In this document: in pieces, positions 44,998 to 52,673 of the stretch
How positions within the stretch are numbered: the stretch's first letter is position 1
Layout of the letters: every line of letters begins with the position of its first letter
Origin: Limiplasma sp964416065
Lineage (GTDB): Bacteria > Bacillota > Clostridia > Christensenellales > Aristaeellaceae
Length of the DNA: 64,000 nucleotides
Direction: 5' to 3'
Assembly (NCBI GenBank): GCA_964416065.1
Contig: CAYQCL010000006.1
Span: 1 to 64,000, forward strand
Position numbers and translations under genes: made by a program
The notes under the pieces: model-generated
Told to the model about the DNA's origin: nothing
Database searches by the model: none
The model's input: the letters and a program-made list of their open reading frames with translations, nothing else

Positions 44998-45774
44998 TCA
45001 GACCAGGTGAAGCTTGATCCCCGTGTTGCGGATGACATGCTGCCATTCCTCGCTCAGAGACTTATTGGTAATGATGGTATCAATCCGAGAAAGGTCACAG
45101 CAATACGCGGAGTGAACGATCCCGAATTTGGAGGCGTCCACAACCAGAATTTTCTCGACAGCGATATCCAGCGCGTGCTGCTTTGAGCGGACAAGATAGT
45201 CCGTGGAGCAGGTGACGCCGAGCGTTGGATGCACACCTGCGGCAGACATGAACATTTTATTGGTGCGGAAGCGTTCAATGTACTCGATGCCCTGCATGCT
45301 GGTAAACATGCCCGTGCTTCGGTGATAGCTGCCTCCTGCGACCTTTATATCAATGTTGGGAACCTTGAGCAACTCTACTAGGATATTTGCCGAATTGCAA
45401 AGAACGGTAAAATGAAAATCCCTCGGAAGGCTTTGCGCAATATGAATGGTCGTAGAACCCATATCGAGGAAAATAATGTCGTTGGGAGCGATCAGGGAAG
45501 CCGCGAATTCACCGATGGTGCGTTTGTCCTCATTGCGCGCGTATTCCTCACTGTTGAGATCGTAGGCCTGGCCGATCTTTACGACCGTGCCCCCATAAAC
45601 CCCCACGCCCGCCAGCACAACAATAGGATTGCTTTCCTTCAAACTTTTCAGATCGCGCCTGATCGTCATTTCGGACACTTCAAACTGCTGCGCCAGTTCG
45701 TGGATGGATACATATTTTTCGCTTTCAAGCAGGGAAGCAATGCGTTTCAGCCGTTCGGTCTTATTCATATTCAA
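44998..45774 (-). CDS. DeoR/GlpR-family transcriptional regulator
   Basis: A 258-residue repressor. The N-terminal winged helix-turn-helix KTERLKRIASLLESEKYVSI and HELAQQFEVSEMTIRRDLK is canonical. The sensor domain includes FLDMGSTTIHIA, the phosphosugar-binding part of DeoR proteins, and ends in VIRNTGIKLHLV. It forms an operon with the SIS isomerase and is divergent from the transporter, so it probably controls both in response to a sugar phosphate. Confidence 0.93.
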   Translation of the reverse strand: MNMNKTERLKRIASLLESEKYVSIHELAQQFEVSEMTIRRDLKSLKESNPIVVLAGVGVYGGTVVKIGQAYDLNSEEYARNEDKRTIGEFAASLIAPNDIIFLDMGSTTIHIAQSLPRDFHFTVLCNSANILVELLKVPNIDIKVAGGSYHRSTGMFTSMQGIEYIERFRTNKMFMSAAGVHPTLGVTCSTDYLVRSKQHALDIAVEKILVVDASKFGIVHSAYCCDLSRIDTIITNKSLSEEWQHVIRNTGIKLHLV

Positions 45775-45814
45775 ACCCTCTCTTCAGGGAGAACCTTTCC
45801 AATTTTGCACAAGG

Positions 45815-45843
45815 ATTATAGCATTATTTCACTCCGCTGTAAA
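45815..45843 (-). promoter_or_regulatory. Promoter of the deoR-SIS operon
   Basis: On the minus strand, TTTACA (45838-45843) and TATAAT (45815-45820) are 17 bp apart. The deoR-type start codon lies about 40 bases downstream, preceded by GAGAGGG. Confidence 0.75.
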
Positions 45844-45929
45844 GCGAGGGGCAGGAAGGACATATTTCTGGTGGAAAAACGAAAGCATATTCTGCATATG
45901 TCATCAATGACAACGAAAAAAAGGAAATA

Positions 45930-46174
45930 ATCTTACAAAAAACATTAAAAGCGAATCAAAATAATTTGAAATGAGCAACAAAATAAAGAAAAAAGCAAAA
46001 CATATAAAAAAATAAACAACTTAGAAAAACAGAAAATGTGAATTTCTGAGAGGATAATGTTTATAAAGGAATAATAATCAACCATTCTTTGAATTTCAAA
46101 AAGAAAAAGAGCGAAAATGAGAAGCAAATTTAACATAATTGCACATAAATTGAAAAAATACTTTCGTTATAGCG
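45930..46174. other. AT-rich intergenic stretch between divergent operons
   Basis: About 245 bases strongly enriched in A and T, unlike the GC-rich surroundings, with no credible gene. It lies directly upstream of the transporter promoter. It could act as an UP-type or bent-DNA element, or be left from an insertion. Confidence 0.5.
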
Positions 46175-46240
46175 TTGACAAATTAACAAATGCATGTTAT
46201 TATCCGATCAAGATTGAAGCTGACAGGGCTAAATGCATGT
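46175..46240 (+). promoter_or_regulatory. Promoter of the AfuABC/FbpABC-like operon with direct repeats
   Basis: TTGACA (46175-46180) and TATTAT (46198-46203) are 17 bp apart. AAATGCATGT occurs at 46188-46197 and again at 46231-46240, 43 bp apart (about four helix turns). One copy lies between -35 and -10 and the other just after the start point, a fitting arrangement for the DeoR-type repressor encoded next door. Confidence 0.7.
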
Positions 46241-46280
46241 GTCAGCTACAATAACATATTTCCTTTAGGAGGGATAACAC

Positions 46281-47279
46281 ATGAAACGTATTGTTGCTTT
46301 GGTACTCTGTCTGGTTCTCCTGATGACGTGTGTGAGCGCGTTCGCGGAAGAACAGTCGCTGGTGATCTATTCGGCGCTGAACGAGGAGCACACGGAAGCG
46401 GTATGCAAGGCCTTTGAAGAAAAGACCGGCATCAAGACGTCCAGCGTCATCCTGGGCGGCGGCGAGATTCTGGCTCGTATCCGCGCCGAGAAGGACAACG
46501 CGACCGCCAGCATCTGGTGGGGCGGCTCCTGCGACAGCTTCATCGCCGCCGCGGAGGAGGGCCTTCTGCTCCAGTACACGCCTTCCGTGAAGGACAAGCT
46601 TTCCTTCTCCGATGAAAACGACTATTGGTCGGCGATCTATACCGGCTATGTCGGCTTCGTCGTCAACAAGGAGCGCTGCGAGGAGCTGGGCATCGAGGTG
46701 CCGCGCAGCTGGGCCGATCTGCTTCAGCCCGAGCTTGAGGGCGAAATCATGATGGCTTCCGCCGCGGCGTCTTCCACCGGCTATGTCATCATCGCCTCCA
46801 TCCTGCAGGTCATGGGCGAGGAGGAAGGCTGGAAGTACATCGAGGAATTGGACAAGAACATGTTCCAGTACACCGAGCGCGGTTCTACCTGCATCGCGTC
46901 CGTTATCGCGGGCGAAGTCGCCGTGGGCGTATGCTTCGCGCATGACGGCATCACCAACCAGCAGGCCGGCTATGAGGATCTTCTTGAGGTCGTCATCCCC
47001 TCCGAGGGCACCGGCTGTGAAATCGGCGCCTGCGCGATTCTGGCTGATGGCCCTGATCAGGAGGCCGCGAAGCTCTTCTACGAGTTTGCGCTTTCTCCCG
47101 AGTGCCAGGAGCTTGGCCCCATCTATGGCGCGAACCAGTTCCCGTCCAACAGTGACGCCAAGGTCGCCGAGGCCGCTCAATCGCTGGTAGGCGTGGCTCC
47201 CGTTGTGTATGATCCGGTCTGGGCCGGCGAGCACAAGAATGAGATTATTGCCCAGTGGCAGGAAGTCACCGGTCAGTAA
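46281..47279 (+). CDS. ABC transporter substrate-binding protein (AfuA/FbpA-like)
   Basis: A 332-residue periplasmic-binding-type protein. The N-terminal signal peptide MKRIVALVLCLVLLMTCVSA may be cut after AFA; the cysteine in LMTC is not in a good lipobox, so lipidation is unclear. The mature start LVIYSALNEEH is typical of the family that includes iron (FbpA) and sugar-phosphate (AfuA) binders. Neighbouring isomerase, DeoR regulator, kinase and aldolase favour a (phospho)sugar ligand. It has a strong TAGGAGG site. Confidence 0.88.
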   Translation: MKRIVALVLCLVLLMTCVSAFAEEQSLVIYSALNEEHTEAVCKAFEEKTGIKTSSVILGGGEILARIRAEKDNATASIWWGGSCDSFIAAAEEGLLLQYTPSVKDKLSFSDENDYWSAIYTGYVGFVVNKERCEELGIEVPRSWADLLQPELEGEIMMASAAASSTGYVIIASILQVMGEEEGWKYIEELDKNMFQYTERGSTCIASVIAGEVAVGVCFAHDGITNQQAGYEDLLEVVIPSEGTGCEIGACAILADGPDQEAAKLFYEFALSPECQELGPIYGANQFPSNSDAKVAEAAQSLVGVAPVVYDPVWAGEHKNEIIAQWQEVTGQ

Positions 47280-47298
47280 CGCTAAGCATTGCGAGGAG

Positions 47299-47317
47299 GG
47301 GCGCCGGCGCGGCGCCC
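47299..47317 (+). other. Intercistronic stem-loop between binding protein and permease
   Basis: GGGCGCC (47299-47305) pairs with GGCGCCC (47311-47317) over a five-base loop, without a T-tract. It probably stabilises the upstream mRNA so that more binding protein than permease is made. Confidence 0.5.
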
Positions 47318-47341
47318 TTCCCGTCTATCGGAGGCTTAAAG

Positions 47342-49024
47342 ATGATTGGACGCAAGAAAAGGAATGAATCCTACGGCATTTCGCGTGAGCCGACAATGAT
47401 CGTCCTGGCCCTGTTTGTCATTGCGCTTCTTATTGTATTCATTCTCTACCCGCTGTTTTCCATTCTCAAGACCAGCTTTCAATCCGTGGACGGCGCCTGG
47501 ACGCTGCAGTCCTATATTGATACGCTGAAAAACAAAAATTTCAGCAGGGCGTTTTCCAATTCAATGAAGCTTGGGCTGACGACGGCCTTTTTTTCCACGG
47601 TGGTGGGCTTTTTCTATGCCTACACCCTGGAATGCGTCAAGAGCCCGCTCAAGCCGTTTTTGCGGATCGTGGAAATCCTCCCGCTGATTACCCCGCCGTT
47701 TGTGCTGTCCTTTTCGGCGATTATGCTTCTGGGCAAGCGCGGCCTGATAACCTATAGCCTCCTCGGCTTGAAAAAATGGAATATTTACGGCTTCCACGGA
47801 CTGGTCATCGTCCAAACGATGGCCTTTTTCCCGATCGCGTCCATGACCTTTGAAGGCCTGTTCCAGAATTTTGACGTATCCATGGAAGAGGCCGCCCGCA
47901 ATATGGGAGCGGGACGCATGAAGGTGTTTTTGACGGTGACGCTGCCGATGATGCTTTCCGGCATAGCCAACGTTTTTCTGCTTTCGTTTATTGAGTCGGT
48001 CACCGACTTTTCCAACCCAACTGTGCTGGGCGGCGGATATACGACGCTTGCGACGCAGGTGTATGTGCAGGCGATCGGCAACTACAACATCCAGGCGGGC
48101 ACGACCTACGCAGTGATCCTGCTGCTTGTGACGGTTGCGGCCTTCACGCTGCAAAAAGCGTTTCTGGATAAGCGAAATTACGTTACCCTTACAGGCAAGG
48201 CCACCCGCGAGCGGGAAATGATCTCTGACAAGGGCGTTTCGGTTCCCTGCAACGTGTTCTGCGTTCTGGTGTGCGCCGCCGTGTTGCTGTTCTATGTGTT
48301 CATGATTTTGGGTGGCTTCTTCGCCAAGTGGGGCGCGGATTATACGCTGGTGCTGGACAATTTCGAGTTTGTCCTCTCCCGCAGCGCGAAGCCGATCGGC
48401 GATACGCTTCTGATCGCGCTGCTTGTCGCGCCGCTGTGCAGCCTGCTCTCGGTCATGATCGGTTATCTGATTGTGAGAAAACGCTTTACGGGCAGGGCGT
48501 TTATCGAGTTTGTCTCGCTGTTTGGAATGGCGGTGCCCGGCACGGTGTTCGGCCTTGGCTATATCCTCAGCTTCAACACCCCGCCGCTGGTGCTGACCAA
48601 TACGCTGACGATTTTGGTGATCGTGCTGGTCATGACAAGGCTGCCGGTGGGCGTGCGCTCGTCCATCTCTGCACTGCAGCAGATTGATCCCAGCATCGAG
48701 GAGGCCGCGAGCAATCTTGGCGCGAACGCGACCAAGGTATTCAGCTCGGTAACGGTGCCCCTGATTAAGCCGTCCTTCTTCTCCAGCTGGGTATTCAGCT
48801 TTATCAAGAGCATGACGGCCATCAGCGCTGTGATTTTCCTTGTCAGCGCCAATTACAACCTGCTGACCGTCCGCGTCATGCAGTATGTGGACAAGGGACA
48901 GTTCGGCTATGCGTGCGCGCTGTCCACGGTGCTGATTCTGATCGTGCTGGCCGTCGTAACGCTGATGCGGATGGTGCTGAAGCGTATGGGCGTCAGCAGC
49001 GACGTCAACGACCTGATGAAGTAA
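47342..49024 (+). CDS. ABC transporter permease, fused two-domain (FbpB/AfuB-like)
   Basis: A 560-residue permease with about twelve membrane spans and two internal permease units. Each has an EAA loop for the ATPase: EEAARNMGAGRMKVFLTVTLP in the first half (near residue 185) and EEAASNLGANATKVFSSVTVP in the second (near residue 455). This fused layout is typical of FbpB/AfuB-type importers. The ATG at 47342 has a GGAGG site. Gene order is binding protein, permease, ATPase. Confidence 0.92.
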   Translation: MIGRKKRNESYGISREPTMIVLALFVIALLIVFILYPLFSILKTSFQSVDGAWTLQSYIDTLKNKNFSRAFSNSMKLGLTTAFFSTVVGFFYAYTLECVKSPLKPFLRIVEILPLITPPFVLSFSAIMLLGKRGLITYSLLGLKKWNIYGFHGLVIVQTMAFFPIASMTFEGLFQNFDVSMEEAARNMGAGRMKVFLTVTLPMMLSGIANVFLLSFIESVTDFSNPTVLGGGYTTLATQVYVQAIGNYNIQAGTTYAVILLLVTVAAFTLQKAFLDKRNYVTLTGKATREREMISDKGVSVPCNVFCVLVCAAVLLFYVFMILGGFFAKWGADYTLVLDNFEFVLSRSAKPIGDTLLIALLVAPLCSLLSVMIGYLIVRKRFTGRAFIEFVSLFGMAVPGTVFGLGYILSFNTPPLVLTNTLTILVIVLVMTRLPVGVRSSISALQQIDPSIEEAASNLGANATKVFSSVTVPLIKPSFFSSWVFSFIKSMTAISAVIFLVSANYNLLTVRVMQYVDKGQFGYACALSTVLILIVLAVVTLMRMVLKRMGVSSDVNDLMK

Positions 49025-49037
49025 GGAGGATCCTTTG

Positions 49038-50117
49038 ATGGAATCCAAGCGTCTTACCATTTCCAACCTTGTCAAGACCTATCCCAGCCGGGGCACACAG
49101 GAGCGCGAGGTACACGCGGTTGACAACGTGTCTATTGATATTCAGCCGGGCGAATTTGTTACGCTGCTTGGCCCGAGCGGCTGCGGCAAAACAACGACGC
49201 TGCGCATGATCGCCGGATTTGAGAAGCCGACCTCCGGTGAGATTCATCTTGACGGCCGAGCCATCAATGATCTGCCGCCGGACAAGCGCGACACGGCCAT
49301 GGTGTTTCAGAGCTACGCGCTGTTTCCCAATTACAACGTATACGACAATATCGCCTACGGCCTGAAGCTGCGCAAGGTTTCAAAGCCGGAGATCGACCGC
49401 CGCGTGCGCAATATCATCGAACTGGTAGGCTTGAACGGTATGGAGCGCCGCCATACCAATCAGCTCTCCGGCGGCCAGCAGCAGCGCGTGGCGCTGGCCC
49501 GCGCGTTGGTCATCGAGCCCAGCCTGCTACTTTTCGACGAGCCACTGAGCAATCTGGACGCGAAGCTGCGTTTACAGATGCGCACGGAAATCCGCAAGCT
49601 GCAAAAGGCCGTTGGCATCACGTCCGTTTACGTAACGCACGACCAGTCCGAGGCCATGAGCATGAGCGACCGCATCGTGATCCTTAAGGACGGCCAAATC
49701 GCTCAGGAGGGTTCGCCCAAGGACGTGTATTATCATCCCGCGAGCGAGTTTGTCGCAAGCTTCATCGGCACGGCGAACTTCCTCAACGCGCGCATTGTGG
49801 CCAAGAACTCCGACGGCACCATCGACTGCGAGACGATGGGCAGCGTGCTGCGGGGCGTGGAGTATGGCGGCAGCGCGAACGTGGGGGACGCGTGTCGGAT
49901 CGTGATCCGGCCGGAGGCATGCACCATCAGCGACGCGGGCATGTTCCCTGTGAAGATCAAGCTGTCCGTCTTTATGGGCGCGTATCAGTATTATGAGACG
50001 GAAGCGGACGGGGAGACCTTCCTGATCCACGAAAACAATCCCAAGAGCAAGCACATCTTCGAGCCCGACGAGCAGGCATATCTGTCGGTGAACGTGCCCG
50101 ACATCCACGTGCTGTAA
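49038..50117 (+). CDS. ABC transporter ATP-binding protein (FbpC/PotA-like)
   Basis: A 359-residue ATPase that powers the fused permease. Walker A is GPSGCGKTT (residues 45-53), the signature is LSGGQQQRVALARAL, Walker B is LLLFDEPLSNLDA, and the switch histidine is in VTHDQSEA. A C-terminal TOBE-type regulatory domain follows (from about residue 245). The ATG at 49038 follows TAAGGAGGATC. Confidence 0.95.
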   Translation: MESKRLTISNLVKTYPSRGTQEREVHAVDNVSIDIQPGEFVTLLGPSGCGKTTTLRMIAGFEKPTSGEIHLDGRAINDLPPDKRDTAMVFQSYALFPNYNVYDNIAYGLKLRKVSKPEIDRRVRNIIELVGLNGMERRHTNQLSGGQQQRVALARALVIEPSLLLFDEPLSNLDAKLRLQMRTEIRKLQKAVGITSVYVTHDQSEAMSMSDRIVILKDGQIAQEGSPKDVYYHPASEFVASFIGTANFLNARIVAKNSDGTIDCETMGSVLRGVEYGGSANVGDACRIVIRPEACTISDAGMFPVKIKLSVFMGAYQYYETEADGETFLIHENNPKSKHIFEPDEQAYLSVNVPDIHVL

Positions 50118-50140
50118 AAGGGAGTCAGAGGAGGAGCACT

Positions 50141-50737
50141 ATGTATCTGCTGCTGGTGGCTGGCCTGCCGGCGTCAGGGAAATCCACCTTTGCCGCCTGG
50201 GCGGCGACGGAGCTGGGTTGGCCCATGTTTGCCAAAGACGACATCAAGGAATGCCTGTTTGATACCATTGGATTTGCCTGTCATGAGGAGAAGCGCAGAC
50301 TGGACAAGGCGGCGACGATGACGATGTACTACGCCGCCGCTCAGGTGCTTGCCTGCGGACAGTCGCTCGTGCTGGACAACAACTTTTGGGATTACAGCCG
50401 TCCGGAAATCGAGAAGCTGATGGAACGGTACGGCTGCAAACCGATTACGGTGCGGTTTGAGGGCGATATCCGGGTACTGTTCAATCGCTATGAGCAAAGG
50501 GATCAGGATCCCACAAGACATCGCGGGCATGTGCTCAACTGTCACTATCCGCCCATTGAGGGCGAGGAGGAGCAGGAGGCTGCCGAACGCGAGACCTGGC
50601 AAAGCTTTGAGGCCAAATATCGCGCGCGGGGAACGCTGGACTTTGCCATGGGGCCGCTTATACGGGTCGACGCGACAGATTTTTCAGCCATTTGCTATCC
50701 AACGATTCTATCACAGGCGAAAGCCTGTATGGAATAA
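50141..50737 (+). CDS. P-loop kinase-like ATPase (AAA_33/zeta-type fold)
   Basis: A 198-residue P-loop protein with Walker A GLPASGKST (residues 8-16) and a Walker B-like segment QSLVLDNNFW. The fold is that of small-molecule kinases such as gluconate kinase or zeta-type proteins. In this operon it may phosphorylate the imported sugar or a polyol. An AGAGGAGGAG site precedes the ATG. Substrate unknown. Confidence 0.78.
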   Translation: MYLLLVAGLPASGKSTFAAWAATELGWPMFAKDDIKECLFDTIGFACHEEKRRLDKAATMTMYYAAAQVLACGQSLVLDNNFWDYSRPEIEKLMERYGCKPITVRFEGDIRVLFNRYEQRDQDPTRHRGHVLNCHYPPIEGEEEQEAAERETWQSFEAKYRARGTLDFAMGPLIRVDATDFSAICYPTILSQAKACME

Positions 50738-50760
50738 GAAAGAGAAAGGGGAAACACGAT

Positions 50761-51609
50761 ATGCCGTTGGTTACACTCAGTTCCGTGGTCAAGAAAGCGC
50801 AAAAGGAGCACTATGCGGTGCCAAGCTTCAATTTCAGCGGTATTGAAGATTTGCGCGGCATTCTGGACGCGGCGCAGGTAGCAAAATCGCCGGTGATCGT
50901 CATGACCAGCGTAAATATTGGGAATTATTGGGGACTTAAGGGCGTTGCCGCCTACGTCAGCGCGATGGCCGCCGATTTGGATGTGCCGGTCGTTTTGCAT
51001 CAAGATCATACCAAGGACGTTGAAACCTTGAAAAAGTGCATCGACCTGGGTTACACTTCCGTCATGATCGACGCGTCCGAGCGTCCGTTTGATGAAAATG
51101 TGGAGCTTTCCAACCGTGTCGCGGAATACGCGCATGCCTTTGGCGTTTCCGTCGAGGCGGAGCTGGGCCATATCTCCGGCGCCGAGGAGGGAGCGGGCGA
51201 GGGCGATGAAATGCTGACCCGTCCCGAGGACGCCCAGCGCTTTATGGAGCTGGTAGATGTGGACGCTCTTGCCGTGGCTGTGGGCACGGCGCACGGCTTT
51301 TATACCAAGCCGCCCAAGCTCGACTTTGACCGCATGCTGAAAATCGGCGAGCTGACGAAGGTGCCGCTGGTGCTTCATGGCGGCAGCGGAGTGTCGGAGC
51401 CTGATTTTGTGCATTCGATCGAGTGCGGCATGACGAAGATCAACGTCGGCACGGAGCTGCGCTACGAGATCATGCAGAACCTGAAGAAGAATTTCTCGGC
51501 GGATCCCGATGAGGTGGATATCCGGAAGCTGGTCAGCAGCGGCCGCAGCGTGATTGCCGAGGTGGCGAAGCATAAGATGGAACTGTTTGGCAGCGCGGGA
51601 AAGGCGTGA
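50761..51609 (+). CDS. Class II fructose/tagatose-bisphosphate aldolase family protein
   Basis: A 282-residue zinc-dependent aldolase. The metal and active-site blocks are LHQDHTKD, EAELGHISGAEEG, VAVGTAHGFY, VLHGGSGV and KINVGTELR. It splits a ketose (bis)phosphate into dihydroxyacetone phosphate and an aldehyde. It is the last gene of the DeoR-linked operon, completing a path of uptake, (iso)merisation, phosphorylation and cleavage. Family members act on fructose-1,6-, tagatose-1,6- or other ketose phosphates, and the choice cannot be read here. Confidence 0.92.
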   Translation: MPLVTLSSVVKKAQKEHYAVPSFNFSGIEDLRGILDAAQVAKSPVIVMTSVNIGNYWGLKGVAAYVSAMAADLDVPVVLHQDHTKDVETLKKCIDLGYTSVMIDASERPFDENVELSNRVAEYAHAFGVSVEAELGHISGAEEGAGEGDEMLTRPEDAQRFMELVDVDALAVAVGTAHGFYTKPPKLDFDRMLKIGELTKVPLVLHGGSGVSEPDFVHSIECGMTKINVGTELRYEIMQNLKKNFSADPDEVDIRKLVSSGRSVIAEVAKHKMELFGSAGKA

Positions 51610-52039
51610 GCCTCTCAGATTTCCACAAAAAGGACACGCTGACGCGGTCTGATATATCGAAGCTCTGCATTCTGGCTGTGGCAAAATGGCTGTTATATTA
51701 AATGGATAAGAAGAAATGGAGGTTGAAAGCATTCTTGACATCAAGAGGAAGAGCTTTAAAAGCATCATAGATTATATTCGTTTTCAGGATGAATAATAAA
51801 AAAGGATATTCCAGATGAATTTGGATTAAACTTGCCAATGTTTCCAGTATGATCAACGACATGATGGAAATAGAGATGGTTCGGACAATCTTATCAACAC
51901 AAAAGATAGTGGGTTGTGTACCCAAGAATGATCGTTCCGAACTGCTTCCTTATGATTGTTATCAACCTCCAGAGACTGCGCCACATCCTGATGGCAGCGA
52001 TCAATATGAAGCGTCAAGTGCTGGCGACAAGCAAATTCC
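51610..52039. other. Intergenic stretch without a supportable gene
   Basis: About 430 bases, lower in GC than the neighbours. Short open frames occur but none has a ribosome binding site, a plausible length or a recognisable motif. No clear terminator follows the aldolase gene. Confidence 0.4.
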
Positions 52040-52174
52040 ATTACAAAAAAGATTCATGTGCTTTACGATCCTGATTATCAGCACACCGTCGCCATGGGAG
52101 CGGCGGAAACCGTGTATTATTATCGGAAGCCCAATTTGGATGATTTGAAAAAGCACTTTCAAACAGCCAAATGA
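52040..52174 (+). pseudogene. Possible 3' relic of a coding sequence
   Basis: In one frame, 44 codons run to a TGA and look protein-like (KKIHVLYDPDYQHTVAMG, then ETVYYYRKPNLDDLKKHF), but the frame has a stop just upstream (about 52003) and no start signal. It may be the tail of a decayed gene. I do not recognise the family. Confidence 0.25.
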
Positions 52175-52244
52175 GGCCGCACTATAAGGTTCTTGCGTAT
52201 ACGCCCTCTTTCTTTGGGGCATGCTGTTGACCGAGGTGATTGGC

Positions 52245-52670
52245 ATGCTTCCGGAAATTGAGCTGCTGCAATATATCTATAAAACCACGGACATGGGTTG
52301 TCAGGGAATCGACACGGTGGAAAATCACGCCGAGGATCGGTTCAGGGATGAGCTGAACCGAGAACGTGTGGAGTATGAGAGCATTAAGCGCGAGGCGGGT
52401 CGGATGATTCAAAGCCAGGGAGATACGCCCGGAGGTGTGGGAACAATGGCGAGACTTTCCACTGAAATGGTCAGTGCGGGCCAGCTCGCCATGGATAATT
52501 CGCGCGGACGGATCGCCGAAATGATGATTCAGGGCACGACGATGGGAATCGTCAAGACCATCCGGCATTTAAACAGCTACGAGGGAGACAACGAGGAGAC
52601 CCGACGGCTGGGAGAAAGGCTTTTAAAGGCGCAGGAAAGCAACGTGGAGAAGATGAAGGCATACCTATAA
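52245..52670 (+). CDS. Conserved hypothetical protein, predicted four-helix (ferritin-like) bundle
   Basis: A 141-residue, almost wholly helical protein. It starts ELLQYIYKTTDMGCQGI and contains the block SRGRIAEMMIQGTTMGIVKT, which I recognise from a small uncharacterised family common in Bacillota. Acidic residues spaced along the helices recall ferritin-like bundles, but no full metal site can be claimed. The ATG at 52245 has GAGGTGATT upstream. It ends three bases from the convergent actin-fold gene. Confidence 0.7.
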   Translation: MLPEIELLQYIYKTTDMGCQGIDTVENHAEDRFRDELNRERVEYESIKREAGRMIQSQGDTPGGVGTMARLSTEMVSAGQLAMDNSRGRIAEMMIQGTTMGIVKTIRHLNSYEGDNEETRRLGERLLKAQESNVEKMKAYL

Positions 52671-52673
52671 GAA

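Noticed and set aside
46281..50117. Annotation as a ferric iron importer
   Set aside because: Family resemblance alone supports it; no Fur-type site or iron genes are present, while five neighbouring genes concern phosphosugars.
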